This document shows positions 12,601 through 24,502 of a DNA stretch of 64,000 nucleotides, piece after piece. The stretch spans positions 2,900,001 to 2,964,000 of the forward strand of contig JAULJL010000025.1 in NCBI GenBank assembly GCA_030761205.1, written 5' to 3'. Under the pieces are notes generated by a model. That model was not told the origin of the DNA. It saw nothing but the letters and a program-made list of their open reading frames with translations, and searched no databases. Each line of letters begins with the position of its first letter. Position 1 is the first letter of the stretch. This DNA comes from Fremontodendron californicum. Its lineage: Eukaryota; Streptophyta; Magnoliopsida; Malvales; Malvaceae. Position numbers and translations under genes: made by a program.

Positions 12601-13322
12601 TTAAAGAATGTTCTTAATTTGACCATAATACCACAAATGAGGTGTGAACGCGAAGAGAGAAACTAGGGAGATACCTTTGCAGCCTCCTTACGATGTAGGT
12701 CTGCCAGCTGAGTCTATAAAAAAGAAAGCAATCATATAAGCTCGTAAAAGGGGTTAAACAAATAATAAAACTGAGAACTGAAAGAAAAAAATAAAAAATA
12801 AAAAAACTTACTTTAATTCGATAAGCTTCGGAAAGCTCCTCTTGAAGATTTTGGTTATCCCGGGTGCAAGCAGCTAATTCCTTTTTCAAGTTCTCAATCT
12901 CCTGCTCCAATCCAGCTGTCCTAATAGGGCAATTAATTTCTCAATAAACTAAACCCCTCCAAATAAGAAAGAAAACAACGAATCTTGCGATCGGATATGG
13001 AAAAGAATTATACCTCTGAAAATGCATTCGAGTAGCCACAGCAAGATAGCTTGGTCCAGCTTGTTGCATACATAATTGTTCAATGTCTTTACGCAATTCG
13101 TCACGCTCTACAAACCAAAATCATTTTTTTTAAAATTTATTGGGGAAAAAAACAATAGCATTAAACCCTTTTCAGAGACAAGGGTGAAATTTATAGCGAA
13201 AAGAAAATGAAAATAGATGGAATTTATAAAAATAAAAGTTAGGATTAAAAGAAAGTTGTACCATGTTCTAACTGTTGGATGCGAGCAAGTAATGATTCGT
13301 TGTCGTTTAAGCTCGTCTCCAT
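6610..13322 (-). CDS. Coiled-coil protein, At3g49055-like family
   Basis: I assembled 17 exons, all GT-AG and in phase: 13262-13322, 13014-13107, 12812-12920, 12675-12713, 12422-12505, 12231-12292, 11897-11999, 11103-11243, 10552-10620, 10406-10462, 10075-10326, 9458-9535, 9265-9375, 8301-8371, 7711-7899, 7463-7556 and 6610-6918. The product is 640 aa. It is mostly heptad-like and rich in Glu, Lys, Leu and Gln, with long predicted coiled coils (for example NLKKELAACTRDNQNLQEEL and AEKAKEKEELMAQKFNEFQ), no signal peptide and no membrane segment. It resembles, from memory, the plant family listed as uncharacterised protein At3g49055, sometimes auto-named after paramyosin or filament-like proteins. 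A conserved-looking segment is KFYEIRQQAIGELEDASWDD. The function is unknown; a structural or scaffold role is only a guess. A small upstream exon at 13442-13456 may move the start codon. Two introns hold repeats. Confidence 0.88.
7235..7418. mobile_element. TATGTTACTCGGA-family MITE in the last intron of the coiled-coil gene
   Basis: This is one of the best-kept copies. It starts TATGTTACTCGGACTCGGGT and ends AAGAGTCGGAGTAACATA. Extending by one base on each side gives CTATG...CATAG. It sits in the intron between exons 16 and 17. Confidence 0.75.
8640..9150. mobile_element. CGGTAC-rich dispersed repeat, single copy in an intron
   Basis: An AT-rich body (about 8670-8950) is followed by a cluster of ACCGGTAC- and CCGATACG-type short palindromes (8955-9130). 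Both parts recur at 37640-38790, for example CTCAATTACCTACATAAAAT and AATCTTGTACCAACC. It lies in the intron between exons 13 and 14 of the coiled-coil gene. I could not define its ends or class. Confidence 0.6.
10015..10034. repeat. GA microsatellite
   Basis: About ten GA units lie just beside exon 11 of the coiled-coil gene. On the gene strand this is a CT tract downstream of the exon 11 donor. Confidence 0.85.
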
Positions 13323-13441
13323 CTTCCTCTGATTTAATAGGAAATCGAGGAGGACAGTTGAAAATTGTGGGTTTTCTTAGGGATTGAGGAGAACTCGAAT
13401 AATATAACGTGGGAAAAGGGGGAAAAGCAAGAATAAATTAC

Positions 13442-13456
13442 CTTGTAAGATGCCAT
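13442..13456 (-). other. Possible first coding micro-exon of the coiled-coil gene
   Basis: On the minus strand ATGGCATCTTACAAG is followed by a strong donor (GTAATTTATT). A matching acceptor (TTAAATCAG) lies at 13329-13331, just before AGGAAGATGGAG. Splicing these in phase 0 gives MASYKRKMETSLNDNES, which would add eight residues in front of the start at 13322. Unspliced, the same ATG opens a short upstream frame instead. Transcript data would decide. Confidence 0.45.
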
Positions 13457-14950
13457 CTCTTATCAAACGTACCCAATTGGTAATTTCTAGCAAATTTACC
13501 CCTGCCCGACTGCCCGTGATGAAATCAATTTGTTTTACCTTATTTATTTTACGGTTTCTAATTTTATTTTCAGGTATCCGTTAAGGGACCCATCTGAGTT
13601 TCAGAGAAAAAAAAGGGACCCCTCTGCAAATAAAAAATACTAGGATAAATTATTGTAATCATAATAGTATTTTATCAGAGAGATCATTTTTTTTTTGTTA
13701 TGGGATTTTGTGGATTTTGTTTTTATTAAATAAGCAAAAATGTTTATTATTTACAAATCACAACCATAATCAAATAACTTCTAAAATATTTTTTAACATA
13801 TATAATTCACAAAAAGATCAATTAACAAATTAAACACTCAGCTTTTTTTTTATTTTATGATGTTTACCTTTTAATATAGAAAACTAAAAGAACTCCCACT
13901 AATTATCTTCTATGTAGTAATTTTAAAGCCATAATTTCTTAATATTTAACAAATTGAATCAATAAGATATTAAATGTTAAGACAAAAAAAAACAACAAAA
14001 CATCACCAAAAATAGTGAAAAACACAAATTACAGGGATTATAATTTAAAAATCCAATAAATATAAATACCAATGACTATTGATTACACAACACAATTACA
14101 CCACACGAACATTACACAAAATAATTAAAACACGACAAAATATAACACGAATACACAAACGTATCAAAATTTATATAACACAAATTATTAACGTATCAAA
14201 ATTTATATAAATATATAATACATAAACACGATTATAATATAAAAAATAATACAAACACAACACGAATTTACAACAACTACAAATTTGGAAATGAACATTA
14301 AGGGTTCCTTTTTCACTATTATTATGCCCTTCCTTTTTGACTTTGAAAGAAGAAAATGTTAAGTAAAAGAATAGTCCATTTACCATTTGGAAGAACTGTA
14401 AATAGTACAACTTTCAATCTTGAAAGCCCAAGAGAAATTATGCACCCATTATGTGTTCCAGTTCGACCTGGAAGAAACTCATAAAACATTCAACACTAAC
14501 CAGCAAGCAGTTCCCAAAATCTATTACCAGAAGATCCAGAAGTAACCATTTTAAGATGTGCCAATAGATTCATTTCTACTGAAAAATGTATGCAAATGCT
14601 TCAACACAAAGAACTACACAACAGATATCTAAACAGTTGCTATCATATCCCTATATACATTCTAATTTCTATGTTTTCCGGGCAAGCCGAGAGCAGATGC
14701 TTTGAAGATGAATAAATATCTACTGCAATACAGAATATTCCCCCCCATAAAAGAGAACAAAAAAAAAAAAAAAGAGGAAGAATCTCTGCATTTTATACCA
14801 TCAGCAAGAAAGGCTGTTCCAAGAGGATCTGCTGGTAAGGAAGAATCATATACATATGCACCCAAAAAGGCCTTAACCATAAGGGATGATTGCTGGGTGC
14901 CTGATACAAAAATTATCATGCTTCATAACACCTTGCTCATTTTGTCAAAA
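13457..14950. other. Intergenic region between the TRB1 and coiled-coil genes
   Basis: The right-hand part next to 14950 is the TRB1 3' untranslated region. The rest is AT-rich and includes a dispersed repeat near 14080-14290 (two CGTATCAAAATTTATATAA units) that recurs at 40620-40840, 40980-41160 and 52680-52910. The frames around 14662-15004 are spurious readings of the TRB1 tail and UTR. No separate gene is supported. Confidence 0.6.
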
Positions 14951-17900
14951 TCAAGCTCGAACCATCTGTGTATACGCACAATATTATATGAAGTCATAAG
15001 CTAAATGGGTAGAAATCAACAAAACTTAAGGGGCAGGACAGCCGATGACCAATCCCAGATATGCCGTGTACAGGTTTCTTAGTTATAAAATACACGTTAG
15101 TGTGCGCGGGTGTGGAATGCAAGATAAATCAACTTGCACTCTTTGTATTACTCTTACATGCCATCATAAACATTTAATATCCATCCATCAAATATGTATG
15201 AAGATCCCACCCTAAAGTCTTCTAAACTCAACTCTTTTTATCTCTGCGTGTGTGCATGTGCAAAAATAAACATTGAAATGACATTGTAATCATTTACCAC
15301 TTTCTGATCGTTTCTTCCTTTTAGAGTCTTCATTGCTGCTTCTGCAAAAGCTTGTGCTGCCTCTGCATCAGCTTCTGCAGCCTCTGCCTCTCTTGCTGCT
15401 TCTTCAGCTTCTGCTATTGCAGCTTCTGCTTCTGCAACTGCTCGAGCAGCAGCTGCAGCGGCCTCTTGTGGAGTCATAGTCCTCATCCTGGCTATCTCTA
15501 AATCGATCTGAGATTTTGTTAAGATATTGAAATCATCCCTATCAAATCGAGGAGAAACCCTTTGCCTTCCCTCTGAAAAAAGCATAGAATGATTCCTCCT
15601 CCTCTCTGAAAATGATAGAGCAGGTACAATCCTATACCTGCGTTTGACCTGCATGTAAAAGCATGGGATGAAATTGAACCCTATATCAGGAAAAAACACC
15701 CATCATGTAACCAGACATCAATGTTCTAGAAACTGGAAAAAAAAAAAACTAGCCCAAACTTGGTAAGTTGGTATTAATACGATCAAGAAGCATAGAAAAG
15801 GATTCTTCCCAGATTTTTTAATCAAATTGTCTGGGCGTGTGTGACACAGAGAATAATACCTACTCAATTAACATGTTCCAGGAACTTTTAAATGATGCCA
15901 TATACACAAAGAAGCGGTTTAAGTACCCACATAATCCCTGTACTGTAGTGAAAAGAGTAATTTAGTCTCTGTACTGTAAAGTGAGTAATTTAGTCCCTAT
16001 ACAATAGAAATAGGTGCAAATAAGTAAAATTGTTAACGGTGTTTATGAAAAACCGTTAAAATGCTGATGTGGACTCGTAAAATCTAACAGAATTAATGAC
16101 TTCGAATAAAATATGACTTAAAATATATCTAAATCTGTTAGATTTACGAGTCCACGTCAGCATTTTAACGGTTTTTCATTAAAACCATTATCAATTTTAC
16201 TTATTTGCACCTATTTCAATTGTACAGAGACTAAATTACTCACTTTTATAGTACAGGGACTAATTAACTCTTTTCACTAATGTATAGGGACTTTGTGAGT
16301 ACTTAAACCCAAAGAAGCATAACAGTCCTTAAAGTTAAGATCAATTGCAACCCTTTAATTATGTATAACTTACAACTCTTCCAAAAATCTGAAACTGTTT
16401 TCAAAAATTATAACACATAATACACCACTGGCACCAAAATACAGGCAAATGATTATTTCATGAAACCAGATATATCTACTAATTTCTCAGATGAAAAACT
16501 TCATGACTCATAATAAAGTAGCATTGAATACGTTTCCATGCAGCATATAAAATACCTTAATCAGTCTACCACATGCTTTTAAATACTTTAACTTTGCTGA
16601 CAAGAGCCTCTTAAAATCAGGAGGTGCCCAATATTGCTCCTACAGAACAAGAAAAACGATAGTTAGCAAATTATGCTAACAAAATCTAAGTGAACATATA
16701 TTACTAGAAACACATGAATGCTAAAGCCACAACAGGAAGACCAACAATTGATAGAAAATATATTTATTTCCATTGTCCTCACTCCTCATGCACTAAACAA
16801 CATAGGTGCTGTCATTACCAAATTATGAGATGGAACATCATATCATTTTAAGCTCAAGTAAGCAAATTAAATTGATGAAATTATGATTTTGGCATGTCAA
16901 GTGTTATCAAATTTCTGGTGTCATGCAGAATGGCAGGGTTTCAAGGCGGAAATAAATAAGGCTAGCAATGCCCAAAACAAAGAGAGGGGGAGAGCAGACT
17001 GACATGCATAATTAACTGGTCGCTTTGTAATTTCAGTTCAACCACCTTCATAATCAAATTATAAAAATAACATACACAAAGAAACATTTGGTTGACACAA
17101 TCACACAAGCCTTTCCTCACAGCTCTTTCTTCTTCACTTCTTGCCATTGCTGGGCAAGAACAGCGATAGCAATTAAAGAAAAAAATAGAAAGGTCTCTAG
17201 TAAGCATCAAACTATTATAAATTACTTGAGAGATATCAACTAATCCTAATCCTAGCGGTGTTAAACTTCTTATATCTATAAATCTGTTTACTCCTCTTTT
17301 CTCTGTTATTACAGATCTCTAAGGCTATAAACTATAAATACCGCATATAAAACACTACCTCTATATATGAAGCAATGGTGGTTTTATTTGAACCACCAGG
17401 CTCCTTCAAGCTAGTAATCGCTTCCATGATGAGGTTATCTAACCTATATAACAATAAACAGAAATAAAACATCAGAAGTGAAACCATACAAGATGAATAA
17501 AACATCAGAAGTGAAACCATACAAGATGAAAATATCTACCAAAATAAGAACGATGTCTAACCTGACAATGGATCTCTTTGTAGAAGTTGGTATCTGCACC
17601 GTAGTGCTGGGAACTGCTACGGGCTTAACATCCACGATTTCTTCATCGCTTGGAACAACACTAAGGACCATAGCACTCTCCGCCTGTTTAGAAATGCTAG
17701 ATGTCCTCTTCACAGCTAACCTAGCTTTGTCCCGAGAACCACATCCATTTGCCATCACACTCATATTTCTCCATTTATCCTACCCCAGGATACAAAAAAA
17801 AAAATGAATTGGTCAGTACAAAACCATAAGCACATTTCATCGAGACAAGGATTAAAAAGGAGGCTCTATATCAGAACCATTTTACACGAGAGGGCAAAGG

Positions 17901-18057
17901 AACAAACCTTGAGATCTACGTTGGAACGCAGATATAAGACACTACTGAATTCAGGGTCTTTCAATATCGTTCGCCATTTCCCAGCACCATGTTTGATGAC
18001 TCCAGCTTTTAAAGCTGCCTCCTCTTCAAATGTCCATTTCTGCTTAGGAGCACCCAT
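14951..18057 (-). CDS. TRB1: Telomere repeat-binding factor, single Myb-histone protein
   Basis: TRB proteins bind telomeric repeats and telobox promoter motifs in the nucleus, interact with telomerase and help recruit Polycomb repression. The six exons are 17908-18057, 17562-17779, 17359-17443, 16556-16639, 15298-15648 and 14951-14965. The product is 300 aa, the same length as I recall for Arabidopsis TRB1. The N-terminal Myb (about 1-60) carries VDLKDKWRN at 47-55, the telobox-binding signature, and intron 1 falls inside it. A linker-histone H1/H5 domain spans about 124-187 (LIMEAITSLKEPGGSNKTTI). An Ala/Glu-rich coiled coil fills about 225-290. The last exon codes only MVRA plus stop, matching the family's usual MMIRA-like ending. 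A 5' UTR intron (18096-18504) is likely. TRB2 or TRB3 identity is not excluded. Confidence 0.95.
15916..16309. mobile_element. Mutator-like MITE in TRB1 intron 4, 394 bp, 9-bp TSD
   Basis: The element opens GGTTTAAGTACCCACATAAT and closes with the inverted form (TTTGTGAGTACTTAAACC). The arms match over about 195 bp each, so it is nearly all palindrome. The perfect 9-bp direct repeat CAAAGAAGC flanks it at 15907-15915 and 16310-16318. A 9-bp target site with long inverted repeats is typical of Mutator-like elements. It has no ORF and lies in the intron between exons 4 and 5 of the TRB1 gene. Confidence 0.88.
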
Positions 18058-18510
18058 TTTAAAGAAATGCAGAGGAAACCTTCGAACTTACGAAGCTGCA
18101 AATCACATTTCGCTCTATATTAGCAGATAAAATCAAAGAAATGAGACTTCAAGCATTGTTCTCCCACAAAATCAATATTGAAACAACTATCATCAATTTT
18201 TGCTATAAATAAAAATATTAAGCTAATTCCTAATCAAGAATAACATGCATAACTAATTAATAATACCTTATTAAAAGAAAAGACCATCGTGATAACATTA
18301 AACCATTTCAATATAGAAAATCCCCCCTCACCCAATTGAGAAAGCCAAAAAAAACCCCTAATTTCACCCATGGATTGTATTTCCAAAGATTAATAACAGC
18401 AGATAGACAAATAGGCAATTAAGCAAAATTACATAAGCATATTGGAAATAATCGAAAATTTAACAAAGGAAAACACAGATTAACATTAAAGAAAATGGAA
18501 TTACCAGCTG
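18058..18510 (-). promoter_or_regulatory. TRB1 5' UTR with a probable leader intron
   Basis: Upstream of the TRB1 start, a donor (CAGCTG then GTAATTCC, at 18505/18504) and an acceptor (GATTTGCAG, at 18096) would remove about 409 bases from the leader. The downstream leader exon would be 18058-18095. Leader introns often raise expression. This is inferred from splice-site shape only. Confidence 0.5.
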
Positions 18511-20370
18511 TGCTGAAAAACAAAGAGGGGAAAAAAGATTAATTCCTTATTTCAAGTCATATAATTTTTTTGGGGCACTTTTCTAGGGTAATAATTGGAT
18601 TGGAAGTCGAAGGCTTGTTGCTTTTCTTTATAAAAAAAAAAAAAGACAAGAAATTGAAGGAAGAAGTAAATTCAGTTTTTCTATTATGGCGAAGCTATGC
18701 TACAGGAGATTACATGGCTGAGGTTCAAGACGCTGTGATTTACTTTGGCGCAAAAAAAAAAATAATAATAAAATATTAGGGTTCCTTTTTCCCCCCATTT
18801 TTGTTACTCAAATAAGCCTAGGGTTTACTCTCGTGTCATGTGTGGAGTACGCTGAGATCCCTGACTGAATATGTGATGAACACGTGTCCTAGAGCCGAAT
18901 TTGGGGGTTTAGAATTTTGACCTTGCTAACATGCGCAACAAAATTTTTTTAGCTGTATCAGTCCCCATAGGAGAAAGTAGCACAAGAGTGCACCAAAAAA
19001 AAAAGGAGTTTTAAAAAGTCAAATGAGGGTTTCAGGTATTGCAAGCTGGATTTTTATCTTTAGAAATTGGGGGTAAGGGAATTTGAGAAGAATTTTCACA
19101 GGGATGTTGTTTAGGTCCTCGTCGGGACATTCAACGGTCGTCAGCAACCAGAGGAAGTTTGAAGGATTTTTTGGTTAGTCAAGTCAAGTTTTATAGGTTT
19201 TAGGCATTTTAAAACCGCGCGGAGGCTAGGAATATAAGGGAAGATAGGGAAGTTGTTTTCAACAATTACAGGCGCCGTTCTACGACAGTGTGATCGGTGA
19301 CTCAGGACGGTGGATGATTTTCAAGACTTTTGAAAAGGAGGAAATTATTCAATTTTCATGCAATTTGAATGGCGATAATTGGATCACCGGCGATGGAATT
19401 TTTTTTTTTTAACTTTAGCTTTAGATTTAGGCTTCCAAGATAATTAAAAAAAAATCTAATTTAAGGAAGTGAAAAAAGAGATCATAAAGAGTTTGCGTCA
19501 ATGGCGGTTGGAGGTGGTGCTAATGGTGGTAGACGGCGACTGAGTTTTAGAGAAAAGAGAGAGGATTGATTAGAGAGAAGAAAATGTAGGGAAGAAAGAG
19601 AAAATTAAAAAAGAATAAAACTTCAAAAAGATATATTTTTCAATATCAACATCCAACTTGTGTCACATGTGACCGACCCCAATTGGTTTGTATCATATAA
19701 ATTACTAAATTAGTAGACTTGAGAATTAATATATTATTTGTGTATTTGTATTTTTCTTGATGTCATATTATATTTTATATTCTTATCATGTAATTGTATC
19801 TTGTTTAATATTATTAAATTTAAAAATTAAACGGTTCTGCAGATTGTTGATGGAGAGACAAAAAGGAAACACATTTGGGCAATTAAAGATCAAAATAAAA
19901 CTTTTTGAAGATTACGTACCAAAATAAAATTTATATACAGCCTGCTCTCGAAAACACAAAAGCCAACCAACCATGTTAAAAATAAAAATAATAATAAAAA
20001 ACATGTAAAGAGTAATTTTCATCTCCTTTTTTCAAATTGTTTTTCTTTACACAAACAGCAAGACAATATTCTTTTCCCCGAACTTTACATGTCCAACAAT
20101 GAAAAAGAATCATGAATCATGATAGCTCAAAATCAGAAACTTTCAGAAAGAAAAAAAAAAACAGATAAAAAAGAAGAACTACTATAAAAGAGTTTAATTC
20201 CAAACAAAGGTTCAATTATTAAAGAAAATAAACAAACGAGAGACAAAAACAAGTAAAAAACTAATGAGGCAACAATGAGAACATTTCAAATTGGAATATT
20301 GAGGATTTAAAGTTTGAATATGCCGTTTTTTATTCAACTTCAGTTCCATAAGGCTGGCAAAGTTGGGTCG
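18511..20370. other. Intergenic region between the CYSTM and TRB1 genes
   Basis: The right-hand limit of TRB1 transcription and its promoter should lie near 18510-18800, where TAGGGTTTACTC is a telobox-like motif (18820-18831). Around 19490-19580 there is a Gly/Arg-type short frame (ATGGCGGTTGGAGG) with a GA-rich tail that looks like a decayed gene or repeat fragment. The stretch next to 20370 is the CYSTM 3' UTR. No intact gene is supported. Confidence 0.55.
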
Positions 20371-21632
20371 TCAAAAGCAGGCATCCAACAGGCAGCAACA
20401 GCACAGAGCAGCCAAACTGCACATGCAATGAAAAAGGAAGAATTAAAACTACAAATAATTAATCAAGAACTTATGTTTCATTTAGATGCTTAATGAGTCC
20501 TTCCACCATGCATAATTACGTTTTATGATTGAATCTAAAAAATTTAATTATACACCAAACATCCAAATAAGTGTGATTCAAAAATTTACAGCAACAATAA
20601 ATTTGATTACTTTGATTTTTTTATATAAAAACTATCGTAATCTGAAATAAAAGAAGAAATTTGAATTTCATATTTGTTGAATGCTACATTTTAAAATTAA
20701 ATGCATAAATTAAATTTGAGATGCAATTACTTTGGTTTTGATATATACTACAATACATCAGGCATATATATCTCCAAATTTTGTATCCGTTATACAGTGA
20801 TGAAGTTCAAAGGAAATTCAATCTTTTTTTTATCCTAAAACAGTAAAAACTACCCAAAATGCAACATTAAATTACAGTAAAGGATTTGATTGATTTTCAT
20901 CATTAACTTATCCCAACCTTAAAATTATCGAAAATTTGTTTTAAATTACCTTGATATATTCGGAAAAAGTCAAAAACATTTTTTTTAGAAAACCGATAAG
21001 CTGGTTGCAAAAGAACTAAAATATCCAAAACACCCCCCTCCCCCATCTTTGCTAACCGAAAAAGGAAGCAAATATGGGGGTGTTTTCGGGACTTTGACCA
21101 ATTAGCTGCTCCAATCCCATTTTTTATCGCAAAACACGGGCTCAATTGAATTATTCTGTATAATCCTAGATCTGACATACCAAATACGGTAGATATACGC
21201 GTATATACGTATAGAATGAGAAAAAAAAAGAGAGAGGACTTACCAGCCTTCTAAGATACCAGAACTCTTCTGTTGCTGAGGAGGGGGAGGCTGAGCATAT
21301 TGAGGGGCATAAGGAGGAGGGTATCCCTGAGGAGGATATCCCTGAGGAGGATAACCCTGAGGATATCCTTGTGGAGGATATCCCGGTGGTGGATAAGCAT
21401 CCTTGGGATATCCTTCTGGAGGATAACCTATAAATTATAATTCAATCAAAAAAAAAAATTCAGATCAACCAGATGACCAGATCCATTCAATCGTAATAAT
21501 CAAAATGTTATAGAAAATATAAACAAAAAGAGAAGAAAAAAACCCTAATAATAAAAGAAAGTGAAAATTCAAGGGTTGACCTTGAGGAGGAGGAACACCA
21601 ACGGGAGGCTGTTGCTGATTGTAATAACTCAT
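20371..21632 (-). CDS. CYSTM (cysteine-rich transmembrane module) protein, WINDHOSE-like
   Basis: Three exons (21581-21632, 21244-21427, 20371-20416; GT-AG) give 93 aa. The N-terminus is MSYYNQQQPPVGVPPPQGYP. Repeats of the kind GYPPQ and GYPPEGYPKDAYP fill about residues 10-60. The C-terminus GILEGCLAALCCCCLLDACF is the CYSTM module: a short Leu/Ala helix with a run of four Cys and a further Cys near the end. CYSTM proteins are tail-anchored or peripheral at the plasma membrane, form dimers and are linked to stress tolerance. The WINDHOSE members promote megasporogenesis in Arabidopsis. The intron before the Cys-rich tail splits the Cys codon of EGC. Length and both ends agree closely with the family. 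Which WIH paralogue it is was not settled. Confidence 0.92.
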
Positions 21633-22739
21633 TGTTTCTTCTGTATTTTTGCTGATTGTTTCAGTAAGAAAAGAGATCTTGGATCTCTTTTCTTATCCCT
21701 TCCTTGAATAGAATAGAAGATATTTTTTCCCCCTTTCCTTGCACAAAAATTTACGAGAAAGAGAGAAGGGTTTGTGAAGAGAAGGAAGGCAAATTGGATA
21801 TTTTTATATACTGGAATTTCAAAAGAAAATCTGAGCTGTACATTTTACTATTTGTTAGAGATGTGGACGCGTGTCCTTTTGGGTGAAAGCAATTTTGTTT
21901 AATATGCAAATTTTAACAAATAAAAGTATAATCTTTGTTCGTTTGCTTTAAAAATTTTAAATTTAGCCAAAATCCCGTGTCCTGTGCGCTGTAAAAATAA
22001 CTAACAATAAAACTTACCCTTGTTGCTGTTTATGATCGAATTGAATCAAAATTGAATTGTGTTAATAAAGGATGTGTTTATTTAAGTTTGATTCGATTTA
22101 AAATATAGGCAAAATTTTTGTTTAAAACGGTTTAATATGTAAAAAAATTAAATTAAATTCGCTTAAATTTGTACACAAAAAATTTGATTTATCTTAAAAA
22201 TACATTGATCCTTCTTAAAAAAATATTGGTTTTTCTTAAAAAAATTGTGGATCCCTTATAAAAAGATAGACTCCTCTTAAAATTTTATATTACAAATAAT
22301 ACAACGGATAAATTCAGGTCGGATTTAGGCAAAAATTGTCATGTCCTCGATCCGTTTTTTAAATGAGTCTCATTTTTTGTCCAAACATTTTTTTTCTGGC
22401 CCAATATTTCTATACAAATTCTTTTAAATATTAAGCCGACCTTCGAACTTGAGCAAATAATCTAACCATAGACAGTATATTCTTGGAAGAAAGAAAAAAA
22501 AAAAAAAGCAAGAAAACAAAAGATAAAGTCAATTTGGATAATGATTATTTAATTTGTGGAATACATGTTTGGCTTTCAATTTTGAGAACTCTAAGAAAAG
22601 GTTTAGTTAGATTTGAACCCATATTCTTAATGGGGAATATATTAACATTATAATGGAGCAAAACTTTGGTAATATTTTGATAGGAGTATATGAAATTAAT
22701 TAAATTCTCTATTAAAAATGATTAAACAATATAAAAAGA

Positions 22740-22921
22740 ATTTTGCTAACAAGTGTCATAAGGCACTCTTTAAAATTACTATATATGATAATATATTCTC
22801 TCAATGCATTGAAAATGATGAATAAAATTGTCAATTTTTGCAATTAATACAATACTATTACTATAAATAATATATTAACTAACCTTAAACAGTGTCCTAA
22901 AAACATTTGTCAGCAAAACTC
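22740..22921. mobile_element. 182-bp TTTTGCTAAC-family MITE
   Basis: It begins TTTTGCTAACAAGTGTCATA and ends AACATTTGTCAGCAAAA, inverted copies. The inner part reads as AT-rich with ATGCATTGAAAATGATGAATAAA, which is also present in the copy at 24503. Confidence 0.65.
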
Positions 22922-23156
22922 ATATAAAAAAGGCAACTATTAGATCAATAATTTGTAAAAAAAAAAATCTACTACAAATAATAGCAAAAAAAAGTAAAGT
23001 CATCGTTTTCAATTCAGTAATTAATAGAACGCTTAAAAGTAAACTAAATTGTTATTAAATATAATTCATTTAATAAGTTATGTTAGTATTTTTTTTATAC
23101 TACAAAATTTGTTTATATTTGACTAATGGTTTTTATTATAAAGTCTTTAACTTTTA

Positions 23157-23521
23157 GGGTTAGTTTAGCACTGCTGTTGAAAAAAATTTGGGTTGAAAAA
23201 AGCTTGAGTTGAAAAAAGTGTGTTTATAAATTGTGGTTTAAAAACTTTTAAATGTTTAGCATTGCTGTGAAGAAGTGTCGTAGAAAATTGAAATGTCAAA
23301 AAAATATATGTTTAAAATAATAAAAGTGTAGAGATGTGAGAATAATAAAGTCATTTTATCAAAAAGCCAGCTTTTAAAGCCCAAAAATTATATTTTTTGG
23401 TTTTTCAAACCATGGTTTAAACAGCAGAAGCCAACTTTTTTTATCTGTTTAGCATTGCGTTTGCGGTGAAAAGCAGCTTTTGACCTCAAAAGTTGTGCCA
23501 GAAGCAATGCTAAACGAGGTC
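23157..23521. mobile_element. Tourist-like (PIF/Harbinger) MITE, 365 bp
   Basis: It begins GGGTTAGTTTAGCACTGCT and ends AGCAATGCTAAACGAGGTC. The 3-bp direct repeat TTA flanks it at 23154-23156 and 23522-23524. It is the same family as 5846-6215: both contain a TGTGTTTAAA-like or TGTGTTTATA-like stretch and AAACTTTTAA followed by GTTT. Confidence 0.78.
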
Positions 23522-24502
23522 TTAGTCCACTCAGCAGTAAAACTGTTTATGGACCCGGATTAAGTCAGGCCGGATAATAAAAAAATTTGCATGTTCAAAG
23601 TCAGGTCCAATTCATCTATTGGATCCGAAAAATTCATTTTTTATTTAAATATATTTAAATATTATTTTTATAATTAAATTAAAATTTATTATTAATTAAA
23701 TAATAATTTAAACCAAATCAAATTCGAATTTAAAATATTATATCTAAAACCTGTTCCAAAATTTCGAACAGATCTACTGATCACTTAGACTTGGCAATTC
23801 GTGTATCCATGTAGTGTTCGTGTATTTTTTTGTGTCATAATCGTATTTAAAGTGTTTTATATTTGTATAAATTTTTACGTGTTAATATTTATTTTATATA
23901 CATTTTGATATATTCTTGTATTCGTGTCATGTTCGTGTTTCTTTTGTTAGTAAATGAGATTAAGAAAATCATGAGAAATTAAGGAAGGTTTCAAGGCGTG
24001 TAACAATGCCACTTTCCTTAAGGTTTTATTCATCCCACCATATAATAATTTTGTATGCAAAAGAGTTACCAGCTTATAAATCTCAAATATACAATGAAGC
24101 CCAATGATTGACGGTGTTTTGCATTGACGAAATCAATCCACTGAGCATTCAACAGTGTAAGAACAAAATTATCAAATTTGAAATATCGAAATAACTTGAA
24201 ATGGTTTTTGTTCATATATAGAACAATATTCGACCTTTATTATTTTCTATTTTCAATGTCTTTCACAAATCAGAGAGGTTCTATTTATAAGCAAATAGAT
24301 GTCTCTTTGCACATAAATAATTGTCTAAATAGATGCCTATTTGAATAGTAACAACACTTAGTAAATAACCAAGAGTCACAACTTTTAATACATAATTAAG
24401 AGACACAACTCTTAATACATAATTAAGAGACAAAACTCTTTAATTATTCAAGACATAACCTTTCAATTATCATATGCAAGTTATGTAATATTATTTTAAA
24501 AT

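Noticed and set aside
14662..15004. Opposed 85- and 100-codon frames
   Set aside because: They lie over the last TRB1 exon and its 3' UTR; the TRB1 model explains the region.
19501..19569. Short MAVGGGANGGRRRLSFREKRED frame
   Set aside because: 22 codons in a GA-rich stretch; resembles a decayed repeat or leader, no second exon.
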